DNA of 39,922 nucleotides from CAWUJT01 sp963922715. Its GTDB lineage: Bacteria; Pseudomonadota; Alphaproteobacteria; Rhodobacterales; Rhodobacteraceae. A program made the position numbers and the translations under genes. The notes under the pieces are model-generated. The model worked only from the letters and a program-made list of their open reading frames with translations, ran no database searches and was not told the DNA's origin. The stretch is from NCBI GenBank assembly GCA_963922715.1, contig CAWUJT010000010.1:1-39922 (forward strand), written 5' to 3'. Each line of letters opens with the position of its first letter. Positions within the stretch are counted from its first letter, which is position 1. This document shows positions 6,895-15,159 of this stretch, piece after piece.

Positions 6895-8172
6895 ATGGTT
6901 ACAGAAACCAAAACTCTTAATCTTTCAGAATTGAAAGCCATGTCACCTAAAGATCTTGTTGACATGGCCGAGAATCTTGACATCGAAAACGCATCAACGA
7001 TGCGTAAGGGTGAATTGATGTTCTCTATTTTAAGGGAACGGGCAGATGAAAATTGGAATATATCAGGCGTCGGAGTTTTAGAAGTTGTTCAGGATGGCTT
7101 TGGTTTTCTTCGTGCACCAGAAGCAAATTATCTACCGGGTCCAGATGATATTTATGTTTCACCAGAAATGATAAGGAAATACTCATTACGGACAGGGGAT
7201 AGTTTAGAAGGTGAAATCCAAGCCCCCGAGGATAATGAAAGATATTTTGCATTAACGTCTGTATCCCTTATAAATTTCGAGAATCCAGAAAAAGCGCGTC
7301 ATAAAGTCAGTTTTGATAACTTAACACCTCTGTACCCAGATGAGCGCATTAAACTAGAAATTGATGATCCTACGATAAAAGACAAATCATCACGGGTTAT
7401 CGATCTAGTAGCACCAATTGGAAAAGGACAAAGATCACTTATCGTTGCCCCGCCCCGTACGGGTAAAACGGTCCTCCTTCAAAATATAGCACGTTCAATA
7501 GAAATAAATCATCCGGAGTGCTATTTGATGGTTTTACTCATAGATGAGCGTCCTGAAGAAGTGACGGATATGCAAAGGTCCGTGAAGGGAGAGGTGATTT
7601 CTTCGACGTTTGATGAACCCGCGACACGGCACGTCGCTGTGTCAGAAATGGTGATTGAAAAAGCGAAACGTCTCGTTGAACACAAACGCGATGTTGTCAT
7701 TTTGCTTGATTCTATCACACGCTTGGGCCGTGCTTATAACACCACAGTGCCAAGTTCTGGTAAGGTTTTGACAGGTGGAGTTGATGCAAATGCTCTTCAA
7801 AGGCCGAAAAGATTTTTCGGAGCGGCCCGGAATATTGAAGAAGGAGGATCTCTCACTATTATTGCGACAGCACTGATTGATACAGGTAGCCGTATGGATG
7901 AGGTCATATTTGAAGAATTTAAAGGGACAGGCAACTCAGAAATTGTCTTGGATAGAAAAGTTTCTGATAAACGTGTCTTCCCTGCTATGGATATTCTCAA
8001 ATCTGGAACTCGGAAAGAAGATCTTTTGATTAACCCGAAAGACCTACAGAAAACATTTGTGCTTCGCCGGATTTTAAACCCCATGGGAACAACAGATGCG
8101 ATAGAGTTTTTGATTTCAAAGATGAAACAAACTAAGACTAATCAGGAATTTTTTGATTCGATGAATTCTTAG
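6895..8172 (+). CDS. rho: Transcription termination factor Rho
   Basis: A 425-residue hexameric RNA helicase. The N-terminal Rho domain MSPKDLVDMAENLDIEN (residues 16-32) is followed by the cold-shock-like RNA-binding domain VLEVVQDGFGFLRAPEANYL (61-80), then the P loop APPRTGKT at 185-192 and the downstream motifs LIDERPEEVTDM, LLDSITRLGRAYN and the Q-loop region GGVDANALQRPKRFFGAARN. It terminates transcription of untranslated RNA. I choose the ATG at 6895, which has GGGGAAAG upstream; an open extension to 6799 runs through a likely promoter and hairpin and has no family resemblance. mnmE follows after 6 bp. Confidence 0.96.
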   Translation: MVTETKTLNLSELKAMSPKDLVDMAENLDIENASTMRKGELMFSILRERADENWNISGVGVLEVVQDGFGFLRAPEANYLPGPDDIYVSPEMIRKYSLRTGDSLEGEIQAPEDNERYFALTSVSLINFENPEKARHKVSFDNLTPLYPDERIKLEIDDPTIKDKSSRVIDLVAPIGKGQRSLIVAPPRTGKTVLLQNIARSIEINHPECYLMVLLIDERPEEVTDMQRSVKGEVISSTFDEPATRHVAVSEMVIEKAKRLVEHKRDVVILLDSITRLGRAYNTTVPSSGKVLTGGVDANALQRPKRFFGAARNIEEGGSLTIIATALIDTGSRMDEVIFEEFKGTGNSEIVLDRKVSDKRVFPAMDILKSGTRKEDLLINPKDLQKTFVLRRILNPMGTTDAIEFLISKMKQTKTNQEFFDSMNS

Positions 8173-8178
8173 CGTCTC

Positions 8179-9456
8179 ATGAGTACGACGATTTACGCTT
8201 TGGCCAGTGGTGCCGGTAAAGCGGGTATTTCGGTTTTTAGAGTGAGTGGACCACATTCCTGGGAGATTGTTAGATTATTCACGAGCGTATCATTGCCAGA
8301 GCCAAGAAAGCTCTCACTCAGAAAAATATTCAATCAATCCAGACATATTATTGATGAGGGCTTGGTTTGTATATTTGAACCCGAAAGATCATTTACCGGA
8401 GAAACTGCTGCTGAATTCCATCTTCACGGGTCTCTTGCCGTTGGCAATGCGTTTTTAGAAGCCTTATCTGCAACAGAACTGGCAAGGTTGGCGGAACCAG
8501 GCGAATTCACAAAACGTGCTTTTCTAAACGGAAGAATTAATCTTACAGAAGTTCATGGGCTTGCAGATCTCATCGACGCGGAAACAGAGCGTCAAAGACA
8601 ACAAGCCCTGCGGCTCATCGATGGTGAATTGACACGAAAGATTGCCTCTTGGCGCTCTGCGTTGATTAAGGCCGCTGCTCTAATCGAAGTGACCATAGAT
8701 TTTGCCGATGAAGATGTTCCTGAAAATGTTCTTCCTGAGGTCATAAAACGCGTACGGTTTGTTTTGTCTGGTATCGAAGAACAAATAAGAGGCTTTTCTT
8801 CTGCACGAGAAATAAAAGATGGCTTTAAAGTCGCAATTATTGGGAAGCCAAATGTAGGAAAATCTACACTTTTGAACGCGATAGCGAATAGAGAAGTCGC
8901 TATAACCTCTGAGATTTCAGGAACCACACGTGATGTTATAGAGGTGCGTATAGATTTAAGTGGTTTGAATGTGACGTTTCTAGATACAGCAGGTATTAGA
9001 GAAACGAAAGATCCCCTAGAAATGATTGGGATAGAGCGTTCATATGCGGCCGCGCAACAGGCAGATATTCGTTTGTTTGTTGTGGAGGGTAAAGACGAGC
9101 CAGTTTTAGAAGTAAACAACGATGACATGATCGTTTATAATAAATCCGACATAACAGGAATTGGCGTTTCGGCATTAACACACGCAGGAATTGATAGTGT
9201 ACTGGATTCTTTAAGGGCGAAACTTCTTAAAAGAACACAAAACCCCTCTTTAATATCACGTCACAAAGACTATACCTCTTTAATCGATTCCAAAAAGCGG
9301 CTGGAGCGCCTGTTACTTATGATGCAATCAATGGAAGTGGAAATCATCGCTGTAGAGCTGCGTGGTGTGTCACAATCGCTCGCAAGCATTATAGGGGAGA
9401 TTGGGGTAGAAGATATACTCGATGACATTTTTCTAAGTTTTTGTTTGGGGAAATGA
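8179..9456 (+). CDS. mnmE: tRNA modification GTPase MnmE
   Basis: A 425-residue protein. The N-terminal tetrahydrofolate-binding domain begins TIYALASGAGKAGISVFRVSG, the central G domain has GKPNVGKST (G1, near residue 222), SGTTRD (G2), DTAG (G3) and NKSD (G4), and the C-terminus is FLSFCLGK, keeping the C-[IL]-GK tail. With MnmG it installs the 5-carboxymethylaminomethyl group on U34 of certain tRNAs. The stop codon directly abuts the ATG of mnmG (TGA then ATG), so the two partners are coupled. It follows rho after 6 bp with no strong ribosome binding site. Length is slightly below the enterobacterial 454 residues, as usual in Rhodobacterales. Confidence 0.95.
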   Translation: MSTTIYALASGAGKAGISVFRVSGPHSWEIVRLFTSVSLPEPRKLSLRKIFNQSRHIIDEGLVCIFEPERSFTGETAAEFHLHGSLAVGNAFLEALSATELARLAEPGEFTKRAFLNGRINLTEVHGLADLIDAETERQRQQALRLIDGELTRKIASWRSALIKAAALIEVTIDFADEDVPENVLPEVIKRVRFVLSGIEEQIRGFSSAREIKDGFKVAIIGKPNVGKSTLLNAIANREVAITSEISGTTRDVIEVRIDLSGLNVTFLDTAGIRETKDPLEMIGIERSYAAAQQADIRLFVVEGKDEPVLEVNNDDMIVYNKSDITGIGVSALTHAGIDSVLDSLRAKLLKRTQNPSLISRHKDYTSLIDSKKRLERLLLMMQSMEVEIIAVELRGVSQSLASIIGEIGVEDILDDIFLSFCLGK

Positions 9457-11328
9457 ATGTTTCACGTGAAACACGACTATGATGTCATTGTTGTCGGTGG
9501 TGGGCATTCAGGATGCGAAGCGGCCCATGCTGCTGCAAGATTGGGTGTTCGTGTTGCTTTAATAACGTTTCGAAAGACAGATCTTGGGGTCATGTCATGC
9601 AACCCGGCGATTGGCGGTTTGGGGAAGGGACATTTGGTGCGAGAAATAGACGCGCTCGATGGGCTTATGGGGCGCGTTGCTGATGCAGCAGGTATTCAAT
9701 TCCGACTTTTGAATCGAAGCAAGGGCCCTGCTGTCCAAGGGCCCAGGGCCCAGGAAGACAGAGCGATTTATCAGCAAACTATGGCCAATGAGATTATAGG
9801 AACAGAAAACATTGAACTTGTCTTCGCCGAAGTTGCAGACTTATATGTCTATAACCAAGCCGTGAGAGGTGTGAGTCTCGCTGACGGCAGTAAGGTGTCT
9901 TCAAAATGTGTTATTCTCACGGCGGGAACATTCCTTGGCGGGATTATTTATATTGGTCATACATCCAAAAAGGCGGGTCGTATGGGACAAGATTCCTCAA
10001 CCGCACTGGCTGATCGCATTAGAGATTTGGGTCTTTCAAAAGGTAGGCTAAAAACAGGAACGCCACCAAGAATAAATGGTAAAACGATAAATTGGGATAA
10101 ATTAGAAAAACAGCCTAGTGATGAAAGGCCAACCTTTTTCTCATTTCTTACAAACAGAACACAGTCCGATCAAATCGAGTGTGCAATCACTCACACAAAT
10201 GAAAAAACACATGATATCATACGGCAAAACCTTAATTTTTCAGCACTATACGGTGGAAAGGTCGAAGGCGTCGGCCCGCGCTATTGTCCCTCTATAGAAG
10301 ATAAAATAGTACGATTTTCAGATAAGCCATCTCATCAAATTTTTCTGGAGCCAGAAGGTTTAAGTACCAATACAGTCTATCCCAATGGTATCTCAACATC
10401 GCTTCCTGCATCGATACAAGAAGAGTATGTGCGTTCAATCAACGGTCTCGAGTTGGCAGAGGTGGAACAGCCAGGCTATGCGGTTGAATATGACTATGTT
10501 GATCCGCGATGTTTAACTGCAACGCTTGAGTTGGTGCAGATATCTGGCCTCTTTTTAGCCGGGCAGATTAACGGAACAACGGGCTATGAGGAGGCTGCCG
10601 CACAAGGACTTCTTGCGGGGTTAAATGCGGCCCAGAAATCAAAAGAGAAAGAGCCGATCACATTTTCACGTACGGAATCCTACCTTGGCGTTATGATTGA
10701 TGATTTGATAACGCGCGGGGTTTCAGAGCCCTATAGGATGTTTACCTCGCGCGCGGAGTTTAGACTGTCTCTTCGGGCCGATAATGCAGACCAACGGCTG
10801 ACGCCAACTGGCATAACCATAGGCTGCGTCTCTGAGTTCAGGAAAAAATTCTTTGAAAATAAGTTGGACCAGTTAAGTGCCGCACGAGATATGCTTAAAG
10901 AGCACCACCTAACACCAACTGTAGCACGTAAGAGCGGACTAAAAATTAAAGAGGATGGAAAGAGCCGAAATGGTCTAGATCTACTTGCCTTTCCAAATAT
11001 AGACATCTCTATGCTACAAGACATTTGGCCTTCTCTCGCGTCTTTGCCAAGAAACATATCTGAGCAGATAGAGAAGGAGGCGCTCTATATGAATTACATA
11101 GAACGTCAGAATAGGGATGCAGCGACACTTAAAGCTGATGAAAGCATCAAAATCCCTAAAGATTTTGATTATGAAGTATTAAGCGGGCTGTCCAATGAAT
11201 TGAAATTTAAACTTGCGAATATTCGCCCAGAAAATCTAAGCCAAGCAAGCCGCATAGACGGAATGACCCCTGCGGCACTGACCCTTATTCTGGCGCATGT
11301 GAGACTTCACAAGAAAAAGATTGCATGA
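9457..11328 (+). CDS. mnmG: tRNA uridine 5-carboxymethylaminomethyl modification enzyme MnmG (GidA)
   Basis: A 623-residue FAD enzyme, partner of MnmE in U34 tRNA modification. The FAD fold starts at VIVVGGGHSGCEAAHAAARLG (GGGHSG at 14-19), followed by MSCNPAIGGLGKGHLVREID, KTGTPPR, GPRYCPSIEDKI and the C-terminal helical domain (YEVLSGLSNELKFKL...RIDGMTPAA). Both family cysteines (CNPAIGG and YCPSIED) are present. The first six codons, MFHVKH, are spelled by a perfect parS site that overlaps the start codon. The start immediately follows the mnmE stop, and the end overlaps rsmG by an ATGA junction. Confidence 0.96.
   Translation: MFHVKHDYDVIVVGGGHSGCEAAHAAARLGVRVALITFRKTDLGVMSCNPAIGGLGKGHLVREIDALDGLMGRVADAAGIQFRLLNRSKGPAVQGPRAQEDRAIYQQTMANEIIGTENIELVFAEVADLYVYNQAVRGVSLADGSKVSSKCVILTAGTFLGGIIYIGHTSKKAGRMGQDSSTALADRIRDLGLSKGRLKTGTPPRINGKTINWDKLEKQPSDERPTFFSFLTNRTQSDQIECAITHTNEKTHDIIRQNLNFSALYGGKVEGVGPRYCPSIEDKIVRFSDKPSHQIFLEPEGLSTNTVYPNGISTSLPASIQEEYVRSINGLELAEVEQPGYAVEYDYVDPRCLTATLELVQISGLFLAGQINGTTGYEEAAAQGLLAGLNAAQKSKEKEPITFSRTESYLGVMIDDLITRGVSEPYRMFTSRAEFRLSLRADNADQRLTPTGITIGCVSEFRKKFFENKLDQLSAARDMLKEHHLTPTVARKSGLKIKEDGKSRNGLDLLAFPNIDISMLQDIWPSLASLPRNISEQIEKEALYMNYIERQNRDAATLKADESIKIPKDFDYEVLSGLSNELKFKLANIRPENLSQASRIDGMTPAALTLILAHVRLHKKKIA
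9458..9473. other. parS: parS centromere site 1 (inside mnmG start)
   Basis: TGTTTCACGTGAAACA is the perfect 16-bp palindromic ParB-binding consensus. It begins on the T of the mnmG ATG and encodes FHVKH of MnmG. The parAB genes lie 2.5 kb downstream. Confidence 0.95.
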
Positions 11329-11951
11329 GTGTTACGCGAGTCGAGGTTCCCAATTATGTTTCACGTGAAACATTAGAGCGTCTGGACCTCTACCTGTCTA
11401 GAATAATAACCTGGAACAAAAAGATAAACCTTGTTTCCAAGACCAGTACAGAAAATATATGGCGCAGACATATATTTGACTCTCTTCAATTGTGGCCGCT
11501 TATGCCCAAAAACACAAAAACTTGGGTAGATATGGGAAGTGGTGCGGGTTTTCCCATTATTCCGATTGCATGTCTCGCGAAAAGTAATGCTAATGACATA
11601 AAATTTCATGCGATTGAGAGTAATAAGAGAAAAGCAGAATTTATCAGACTTGTTTCGAACGAGCTTTCCTTAGGCATTTCTGTTCATGGGCGGCGTATTG
11701 AGGAGTGTAGCTCTTTGCGGGGTGATGTGGTGAGTGCGCGGGCCCTTTCCCCTCTTTATAAACTTCTACATTCTTCTCAATCTTTACTTTCTCCTGGAGG
11801 CACTTGCATATTTCCAAAGGGTGAAAAATATAAAGCTGAAATATCCAAGGCGCTTGAATATTTCAAATTTGAGGTTCAAATAATTCCAAGCATAACACAT
11901 TCTGACGCAGTCATTTTAAAAGTTGAGGATATTTCACGTGTCAAGCCGTAA
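11325..11951 (+). CDS. rsmG: 16S rRNA (guanine-527-N7) methyltransferase RsmG (GidB)
   Basis: A 208-residue class I methyltransferase. It starts MSVTRVEVPNYVSRETLERL, continues with WNKKINLVSKTSTENIWRRHIFDSL (RsmG signature INLVS...RHI.DSL), and has the SAM-binding glycine motif VDMGSGAGFPIIPIACL and VSARALSPL. It methylates G527 of 16S rRNA, the position whose loss gives low-level streptomycin resistance. It overlaps mnmG by 4 bp and the preferred parA start by 14 bp. Residues VSRET are encoded by the second perfect parS site, so the protein sequence here is shaped by the DNA site. Length is normal. Confidence 0.95.
   Translation: MSVTRVEVPNYVSRETLERLDLYLSRIITWNKKINLVSKTSTENIWRRHIFDSLQLWPLMPKNTKTWVDMGSGAGFPIIPIACLAKSNANDIKFHAIESNKRKAEFIRLVSNELSLGISVHGRRIEECSSLRGDVVSARALSPLYKLLHSSQSLLSPGGTCIFPKGEKYKAEISKALEYFKFEVQIIPSITHSDAVILKVEDISRVKP
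11357..11372. other. parS: parS centromere site 2 (inside rsmG)
   Basis: A perfect TGTTTCACGTGAAACA palindrome near the 5' end of rsmG. In the rsmG frame it reads VSRET. Confidence 0.95.
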
Positions 11952-12729
11952 AATGGGTACGAAAATTATTTCGATCGCCAATCAAAAAGGGGGGGTTGGA
12001 AAAACAACAACGGCAATTAATCTGGCCGCAAGTTTTATTGAAAACAATAAGGCAGTTCTTTTGGTCGATCTTGATCCCCAAGGAAATGCATCAACCGGTG
12101 TTGGTTTTACCCCAGAAAGTAGGGAAATGACCACATATGATTTACTCATTTCGGGTGCATCACTGTCATCTGTTTCACGTGAAACAGAATTTCCGAGTTT
12201 ATTCATCGCACCGTCAAGTGAAGACTTAAGTTCAGTTGATATAGAGCTTGTCGGGCAGGCCAACCGGGTTAATTTATTGAAAAATTCTCTAAAGCCAGAT
12301 CTCATCGAGGCCTATGATTATGTGCTTATTGATTGTCCTCCGTCGTTGAACATGTTGACAGTTAATGCGCTTGTTGCCTCTCATTCCGTTCTGGTTCCGC
12401 TCCAGGCGGAGTTTTTTGCGCTTGAGGGGCTTAGCCAACTCTTAAAAACTGTCAGAGAGGTTCGAAAGCTGGCAAATTTAAATTTGCGGATCGAAGGTGT
12501 GGTCTTAACAATGTACGATAGGAGAAATAACCTGTGTCTGCAGGTGGAAGCGGATGCCCGAGAAAACTTGGGTAATCTGGTTTATAAAACGAAAATTCCC
12601 AGGAACGTTCGTTTGAGTGAGGCGCCAAGCTATTCGATGCCTGTAACGATATACGATCCTAAATCAAATGGGTCTATCGCTTATAAAAAGCTTGCAGAAG
12701 AAATCTTGGATTTTCATAATAAGGTGTAA
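11938..12729 (+). CDS. parA: Chromosome partitioning ATPase ParA
   Basis: A 263-residue deviant Walker A ATPase. From the GTG at 11938 it reads MSSRKMGTKIISIANQKGGV, with the P loop KGGVGKTT at 17-24, then LLVDLDPQGNAS (A' box), YVLIDCPPSLNMLT (B box) and the family block ALEGLSQLLKTV. It drives segregation of ParB-parS complexes. The GTG has GAGGA 8 bases upstream and overlaps rsmG by 14 bp. An ATG at 11953 (MGTKII) is the main alternative but has no ribosome binding site. The codons around residue 80 (VSRET) are encoded by the third perfect parS site. parB follows after 4 bp. Confidence 0.94.
   Translation: MSSRKMGTKIISIANQKGGVGKTTTAINLAASFIENNKAVLLVDLDPQGNASTGVGFTPESREMTTYDLLISGASLSSVSRETEFPSLFIAPSSEDLSSVDIELVGQANRVNLLKNSLKPDLIEAYDYVLIDCPPSLNMLTVNALVASHSVLVPLQAEFFALEGLSQLLKTVREVRKLANLNLRIEGVVLTMYDRRNNLCLQVEADARENLGNLVYKTKIPRNVRLSEAPSYSMPVTIYDPKSNGSIAYKKLAEEILDFHNKV
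12171..12186. other. parS: parS centromere site 3 (inside parA)
   Basis: A perfect TGTTTCACGTGAAACA palindrome in parA, read as VSRET in the parA frame. Confidence 0.95.
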
Positions 12730-12733
12730 ACGT

Positions 12734-13627
12734 ATGGTGAAAGCAAAAGAGAAAAGAGGTCTCGGGCGCGGACTTTCGGCATTAATGGCTGATGCAAGCT
12801 TAACAGAAGCTACCACACCGTCGCGCCTTGAAAATTCAAACAGTAAATATGATTTTCTTATTCCTATTGAGCTCATACAGCCAAATGCTGATCAGCCAAG
12901 ACAGAACTTCGATGTCGAAAGTTTAAACGAGCTATCTGCATCGATAAGGGAGAAAGGCATTATACAGCCATTGATTGTACGGGAAATGGCGGGGGACGAG
13001 AAAACGTATCAGATTGTAGCTGGGGAGCGCCGGTGGAGAGCGGCGCAAGCAGCAAAGCTGCACGAGGTTCCTGTTGTTGTACGAAATTTTGACGATAAAG
13101 AGGTTCTGGAAATTGCAATCATCGAAAACATACAGCGTGCCGATCTCAACCCTATAGAAGAGGCATTGGGCTATCGCCAGTTAATGGATCGACATGATCA
13201 CACGCAAGAAAAGCTCGCTGAGGCCTTAGGTAAGAGCCGGAGTTATATTGCAAATATCTTGCGACTGCTTTCGCTTCCCGATGACATACAAAATCTGGTA
13301 CGGACGGGCAAATTGTCCGCTGGCCATGCCAGAGCGCTTATTACATCAAATGAACCGGAAAAGCTTGCAGATCTGGCAGTTAAAAATAATTTATCAGTCC
13401 GAGAAATCGAAAAACTGGCTAAAACCAATATCTCTAAAAGTACACAACGCCCAAAAACAGAAAAAGACGCGGATACTATAGCTCTCGAAAATGATTTGAT
13501 AGCCAATCTTAGGTTGCCTGTTTCAATTGAACACAAAGAAACGGGCAACGGAAAATTAACTATAGTTTATAAAAGTTTAGAAGAATTAGATGGGTTGTGT
13601 GCCTTGCTGACATCAGGCTTACGCTAG
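12734..13627 (+). CDS. parB: Chromosome partitioning protein ParB
   Basis: A 297-residue CTPase and DNA-binding protein. The N-terminal ParA-contact peptide is RGLGRGLSALMAD (residues 8-20), followed by the ParB/Srx CTP-binding domain with QPLIVRE and GERRWRAAQ (GERR 97-100), ENIQRADLNPIEEA, and the helix-turn-helix TQEKLAEALGKSRSYIANIL that reads parS. The C-terminal dimerisation domain ends in a short tail. It spreads on DNA from parS. I start at the ATG at 12734, 4 bp after the parA stop with AAGGTG upstream; an open extension upstream overlaps parA and is not family-like. The gene is convergent with hemW. Confidence 0.95.
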   Translation: MVKAKEKRGLGRGLSALMADASLTEATTPSRLENSNSKYDFLIPIELIQPNADQPRQNFDVESLNELSASIREKGIIQPLIVREMAGDEKTYQIVAGERRWRAAQAAKLHEVPVVVRNFDDKEVLEIAIIENIQRADLNPIEEALGYRQLMDRHDHTQEKLAEALGKSRSYIANILRLLSLPDDIQNLVRTGKLSAGHARALITSNEPEKLADLAVKNNLSVREIEKLAKTNISKSTQRPKTEKDADTIALENDLIANLRLPVSIEHKETGNGKLTIVYKSLEELDGLCALLTSGLR

Positions 13628-13640
13628 GTATGTTACTCTG

Positions 13641-14786
13641 TCAGACCAAAAGTTGTTTTACGACAGCATTCAAAAGCAATCTCCCATGCTCCGTTACCCG
13701 AACTCTATTTTCTTTAATTTCAATCAGGTTGTCGTCCTGAAGATTTTCCAACTCTTTATAGGGCACTGCATAGTTAAGTTCTCTGAGCTTGTTTAGATGG
13801 ATGCCGTCACGCAATCTCAATCCCATCATGATATATTCAGTGGCTTGCGAAAAGTTGTCGAGTGGTTTTACACTCTGGTTTCCTGTTCCAGTCTGTTCAA
13901 CCTGGAGAACCCATTCTTGCGGGTTTAAGAGCGTTTCTGTAGAAAATCGTTCCTCGCCTTTGGAGTATCGGCCGTGGGCTCCCGGTCCAATTCCAATATA
14001 ATTCCCCCCTGTCCAATAAATTAAATTATGCCGACTTTCACATCCAGGGCGCGCATGGTTTGACACTTCATATGACAACAAGTCTTTCTCTGATGTCATT
14101 TCTTGAGTTAAAATGTACATATCCGCTGAAAGATCTTCATCGGGTAGCCCAGGAAGCATCTTGCGCTTGTATCTTTCTCCAAAAACGGTCCCGGGTTCAA
14201 TCGTGAGTTGATAAAGTGATACATGACCTGAAACATAGTCAAGTGCTTCAGATAGTTCAGCCTCCCAATCACTTAAGGATTGATATTGACGCGCGTAAAT
14301 CAAATCAAATGAATATCTCGGAAAAACCTCCTGCGCAATCTCAAGGGCTGAAAGCGCTTCTGCTCTACTGTGCATACGCCCTAGTCGGCGGAGATCTATG
14401 TCGCGCAGAGACTGTATACCAAGAGACAAACGGTTGACCCCAACCTCTGAGAAATTCTGAAATTTGTCGTATTCGACTGAGGTCGGATTGGCTTCTAATG
14501 TGATTTCGAGTTCTGCTGGGGTCTCCCAATGATAGCGTGCTTCAGAAATAATATCGCCCACCATATCCGGCGACATTAAGGATGGTGTCCCACCGCCAAA
14601 GAAAATGGTATCGATAACCCAGCCCTCTGTTTCTGCGGCAACACGTCTCAGCTCTGATAAAAATGCCGTTTTCCAGCGTTTTTCATTAATACTATCAACA
14701 ACATGAGAGTTAAAATCACAGTAGGGACATTTTGCCTGACAAAAGGGCCAATGCACGTAAAGACCAAATCTAGTTAGACTATTCAC
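13641..14786 (-). CDS. hemW: Radical SAM haem chaperone HemW (coproporphyrinogen III oxidase-like)
   Basis: A 381-residue radical SAM protein with the iron-sulfur motif FCQAKCPYCDFNSH (C16, C20, C23), FFGGGTPSLM, TLEANPT, VNRLSLGIQS and the C-terminal HemN-like domain. HemW proteins bind haem and act as chaperones; they lack true coproporphyrinogen dehydrogenase activity, so the older name HemN would be misleading. It is the last gene of the rph-rdgB-ridA-hemW run and overlaps the ridA-like gene by 8 bp. rdgB-hemW pairing is common in proteobacteria. It ends 13 bp from the parB stop on the other strand. Confidence 0.9.
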   Translation of the reverse strand: MNSLTRFGLYVHWPFCQAKCPYCDFNSHVVDSINEKRWKTAFLSELRRVAAETEGWVIDTIFFGGGTPSLMSPDMVGDIISEARYHWETPAELEITLEANPTSVEYDKFQNFSEVGVNRLSLGIQSLRDIDLRRLGRMHSRAEALSALEIAQEVFPRYSFDLIYARQYQSLSDWEAELSEALDYVSGHVSLYQLTIEPGTVFGERYKRKMLPGLPDEDLSADMYILTQEMTSEKDLLSYEVSNHARPGCESRHNLIYWTGGNYIGIGPGAHGRYSKGEERFSTETLLNPQEWVLQVEQTGTGNQSVKPLDNFSQATEYIMMGLRLRDGIHLNKLRELNYAVPYKELENLQDDNLIEIKENRVRVTEHGRLLLNAVVKQLLV

Positions 14787-15159
14787 CGCGATACGCCGTT
14801 ACTTCTATTTCATAATGCATGTCTGGCTCCATCAGGCCCGCAATCACCATTGTGGCAGCAGGTCGAATATGACCAAGCTTCTCCCCTAAGATTGGGATAA
14901 TCAGCGGTATATGCTGCCGATTGGCGATATAGTGTGTGACCCGAACAATGTTGGGCATTGAAAAACCCGCATCGCCCAAAACCCGTTCTATCGTTTCAAA
15001 GCACATGCGAACTTGCTGTTGCGTATCAGTGGACAGTGTCATCGTGGTATAATCATAACCTGTCACACCTGACATAAAACACCAATTCCCCTCAACAACC
15101 GCGCGCGCATAGCCGATCTGTTCTTCAAACTGTGAACCTGTTGAAATCAGTTTACGCAT
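14779..15159 (-). CDS. RidA/YjgF-family protein
   Basis: A 126-residue member of the YjgF/YER057c/UK114 family, starting MRKLISTGSQFEEQIGYARA, with VVEGNWCFMSGVTGYDYTTM and the C-terminal MVIAGLMEPDMHYEIEVTAY. Classical RidA deaminates reactive enamines and imines, but its catalytic arginine is in a different local context here (the RPAATMV segment), so this subgroup may have another activity. The ATG at 15159 has GGAAGGTG just upstream and overlaps the rdgB end by 8 bp, so an open extension to 15195 is rejected. It sits between rdgB and hemW, which are often direct neighbours in other genomes. The co-directional, overlapping layout indicates one transcript. Confidence 0.8.
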   Translation of the reverse strand: MRKLISTGSQFEEQIGYARAVVEGNWCFMSGVTGYDYTTMTLSTDTQQQVRMCFETIERVLGDAGFSMPNIVRVTHYIANRQHIPLIIPILGEKLGHIRPAATMVIAGLMEPDMHYEIEVTAYRGE

